Shown one piece after another: positions 62,640-64,000 of a DNA stretch of 64,000 nucleotides. The position numbers and the translations under genes are program-made. The notes below the pieces were generated by a model. That model was given only the letters and a program-made list of their open reading frames with translations. It was not told where the DNA came from and made no database searches. This DNA is from Clostridia bacterium. Lineage in GTDB: Bacteria; Bacillota; Clostridia; Oscillospirales; Acutalibacteraceae. Every line of letters begins with the position of its first letter. Position 1 is the first letter of the stretch. The stretch lies in assembly GCA_017461625.1 (NCBI GenBank), contig JAFTXJ010000005.1:16405-80404 (forward strand). The letters are read 5' to 3'.

Positions 62640-63647
62640 ATGAAAAAGAATTTAAAAGTTGCAAATATCGGAATGATGTTCGGAATGTGTCATGTTGAGG
62701 GAGCAATGGGTTACGGTGCTGAAATTGCCGTAATCTGTGACAGCAACCCGGACACACTCCGTGCAGCAGGCGAAAGATATAATATCCCCGAAGAAAAATG
62801 GGTCACAGATTATATGGACATTGCAAACAACGATGAAATTGATGTAGTCACCGTTGCAATCCCTGACCAACAGCACAAAAAGGTTTGTTGTGATCTGCTC
62901 AAAGCAGGCAAACACGTGCTTTGTGAAAAACCTCTTGCCCTTACAAGAGAAGATGTAGCTGAAATTATAAAGGTTGCAGAAGAATCAAACCGCAAATTTA
63001 TGGTTGGCCAAATCTGCAGATTTACACCCTCTTTTGAAAAAGCAAAAGAAATCATTGAATCAGGCGAAATTGGCGAGCTTTATTTTATCGAGTCTGAATA
63101 TGCCCACGACTATATGACTTTCCTTAAAGAATGGAGAGCTGATCCAAAACGCCACGGTGTAATCGGCGGTGGCTGCCACGCAGTAGATCTTATCCGATGG
63201 CTCGCAGGTGACCCTTCAGAAGTTTTCGCTTATGGTACACACAAGCTATTGCCGATGGTTGAATATGATGATGCAACAATTGCGATTATGAAGTTTGATG
63301 ATAATCTTGCCGGCAAAGTTTTTGTTTCAACAGGTTGTAAAAGAGATTACACAATGCGCACCGTTATTTACGGCACCAAGGGCACACTGATTTGTGATAA
63401 CACTTCACCTACTATGACCCTTTTCACAACTGATGAAAGCGGCATTACGCAAGACCCTCAGACAATTGAGGTTGAGGTTAACAATCACAACGCTGTTAAG
63501 GAATTTGCTGTTTTTGCAGATGCAATACTTAACGACCGTGAGATAATGACAGATGCCCTTGAAGGTGCAAAAACAGTTGAAGTTTGCCTTGCGATTATCG
63601 AATCAACAAAAACAGGCAAAATAGTAAAACCAAACTACGAATTCTAA
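62640..63647 (+). CDS. Gfo/Idh/MocA-family oxidoreductase
   Basis: 335 residues. N-terminal Rossmann fold (KVANIGMMFGMCHVEGAMG: the usual GxGxxG is degraded to GMMFG). Then 'DVVTVAIPDQQHKK', the EKP motif LCEKPLALTREDVAEI, and GGGCHAVDLIRWLAGDPSEVFAYG in the C-terminal domain, with GCHAVDLIRW matching the family's 'D.G.H.+D..RW'. It likely oxidises or epimerises a sugar. Divergent from the AraC regulator, so it is probably regulated by it. Confidence 0.9.
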   Translation: MKKNLKVANIGMMFGMCHVEGAMGYGAEIAVICDSNPDTLRAAGERYNIPEEKWVTDYMDIANNDEIDVVTVAIPDQQHKKVCCDLLKAGKHVLCEKPLALTREDVAEIIKVAEESNRKFMVGQICRFTPSFEKAKEIIESGEIGELYFIESEYAHDYMTFLKEWRADPKRHGVIGGGCHAVDLIRWLAGDPSEVFAYGTHKLLPMVEYDDATIAIMKFDDNLAGKVFVSTGCKRDYTMRTVIYGTKGTLICDNTSPTMTLFTTDESGITQDPQTIEVEVNNHNAVKEFAVFADAILNDREIMTDALEGAKTVEVCLAIIESTKTGKIVKPNYEF

Positions 63648-63705
63648 GCAAAGATAAAGAGAGAAGCCGATGGGCACGCCCCATAAGGATGTTTTTTTGA
63701 GAGAT

Positions 63706-63740
63706 ACGGTGTAACCCCGTTTTGGGGTTGCACCGTTTTT
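63706..63740 (+). terminator. Terminator after the oxidoreductase
   Basis: ACGGTGTAACCCC (63706-63718) with GGGGTTGCACCGT (63724-63736), one mismatch, then TTTTT. Confidence 0.88.
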
Positions 63741-63747
63741 CTCTTTG

Positions 63748-64000
63748 TTAAGCTACAATGCGGTATTCTTGAGGATTTCTTCTTGCTTCTTCCATAATAG
63801 CAATTACTTCTTCCTCTGTGGGAATACAAATCATTCCGACACCTGTAAAATAAATATCCACCTTTACAAAACAGTGACCGCTTGATTTATCATTGTTATG
63901 AACCTCAATACGCTCAATAAGTGAATTGACAAGTGTATGTGTAAGCTCCTGTATATCCGTCATATTTCTGAAAGTACGAAGAAGCAACCTCAAATCAACA
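63748..64000 (-). CDS. Large serine recombinase, C-terminal fragment (gene continues past the window)
   Basis: About 84 C-terminal residues are visible and the frame stays open to base 64000, so the start lies beyond it. The stretch RNMTDIQELTHTLVNSLIERIEVHNND, with the following VDIYFTGVG and PTEEEVIAIMEE, matches the C-terminal DUF4368-type region of TnpX/Tn4451- and Tn5397-like large serine recombinases ('+.YT+I..LT..L+..+I+RI.VH'). These enzymes excise and insert conjugative or mobilisable transposons. So this edge may be one end of a mobile element; its other end and any attachment site are not visible. Confidence 0.8.
   Translation of the reverse strand, partial: VDLRLLLRTFRNMTDIQELTHTLVNSLIERIEVHNNDKSSGHCFVKVDIYFTGVGMICIPTEEEVIAIMEEARRNPQEYRIVA

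Noticed and set aside
63670-63698. Weak second hairpin (ATGGG/CCCAT) before the oxidoreductase terminator
   Set aside because: Only five base pairs and separated from its T-run, so it does not look like a terminator.

Overview
The window looks like an AT-rich, spore-forming, anaerobic Clostridia chromosome, most like a gut Oscillospiraceae/Ruminococcaceae-type bacterium. This lineage call is an inference. It rests on spoIIR, a SpoVAF-like protein, a Gram-positive PolC, a bacterial V-type ATPase, dockerin and FIVAR proteins, and an anaerobic sulfatase-maturing enzyme. Shine-Dalgarno sites are strong (AGGAGG) and many genes start with GTG or TTG. Several starts below were moved from the longest reading frame to the codon the SD supports.

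Layout. 1-3865 (minus): a sulfated-glycan operon of sulfatase, GPH sugar symporter, radical-SAM sulfatase-maturing enzyme and the start of a GH2 beta-galactosidase. 3994-6866 (plus): a free-standing E2-type acyltransferase and a secreted beta-helix glycosidase. 6895-15382 (minus): a nine-gene V-ATPase operon whose K subunit is a single hairpin with its own signal peptide. 15553-20650: a GH27 alpha-galactosidase with an inserted carbohydrate-binding-like domain, spoIIR, a WYL regulator and a GH2 enzyme. 20827-25429 (plus): a methyltransferase, a secreted nuclease/phosphatase-fold protein, and two SGNH hydrolases; tRNA-Leu(UAG) lies between them on the minus strand. 25470-28185 (minus): iscS-iscU-mnmA behind an Rrf2/IscR-like operator. 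28334-30530: a lipid- or membrane-anchored small protein and an M20 peptidase. 30597-39733 (minus): pyrH-frr-uppS-dxr-rseP-ispG-polC. The encoded PolC lacks the usual inserted proofreading exonuclease. 39966-43821 (plus): a short exopolysaccharide cluster (polymerase/ligase, glycosyltransferase, tyrosine autokinase). 43873-47342 (plus): a spore gene trio ending in a SpoVAF-like protein. 47379-58696 (minus): a surface cluster of dockerin, cohesin-like and FIVAR proteins ending in a divergent GH89-like protein. It begins with a structured leader of about 277 nt. 59346-63647: a BMP-family lipoprotein, L-rhamnose isomerase, an AraC regulator and a Gfo/Idh/MocA oxidoreductase. 63748-64000: the C-terminus of a large serine recombinase, possibly the edge of a mobile element.

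How the parts fit. Repeated glycosidase, sulfatase and esterase loci, each with a local regulator (WYL, AraC), suggest an organism that harvests host or plant glycans (sulfated, galactosylated, GlcNAc-capped, rhamnosylated). The dockerin/cohesin/FIVAR cluster looks like a surface assembly. The most unusual items are the exonuclease-less PolC, the structured leader with neighbouring twin palindromes (GTAAAG-N7-CTTTAC), the GH89-like protein with both catalytic Glu positions changed to Asp, and a terminator whose 3' arm is the SD of the next gene.
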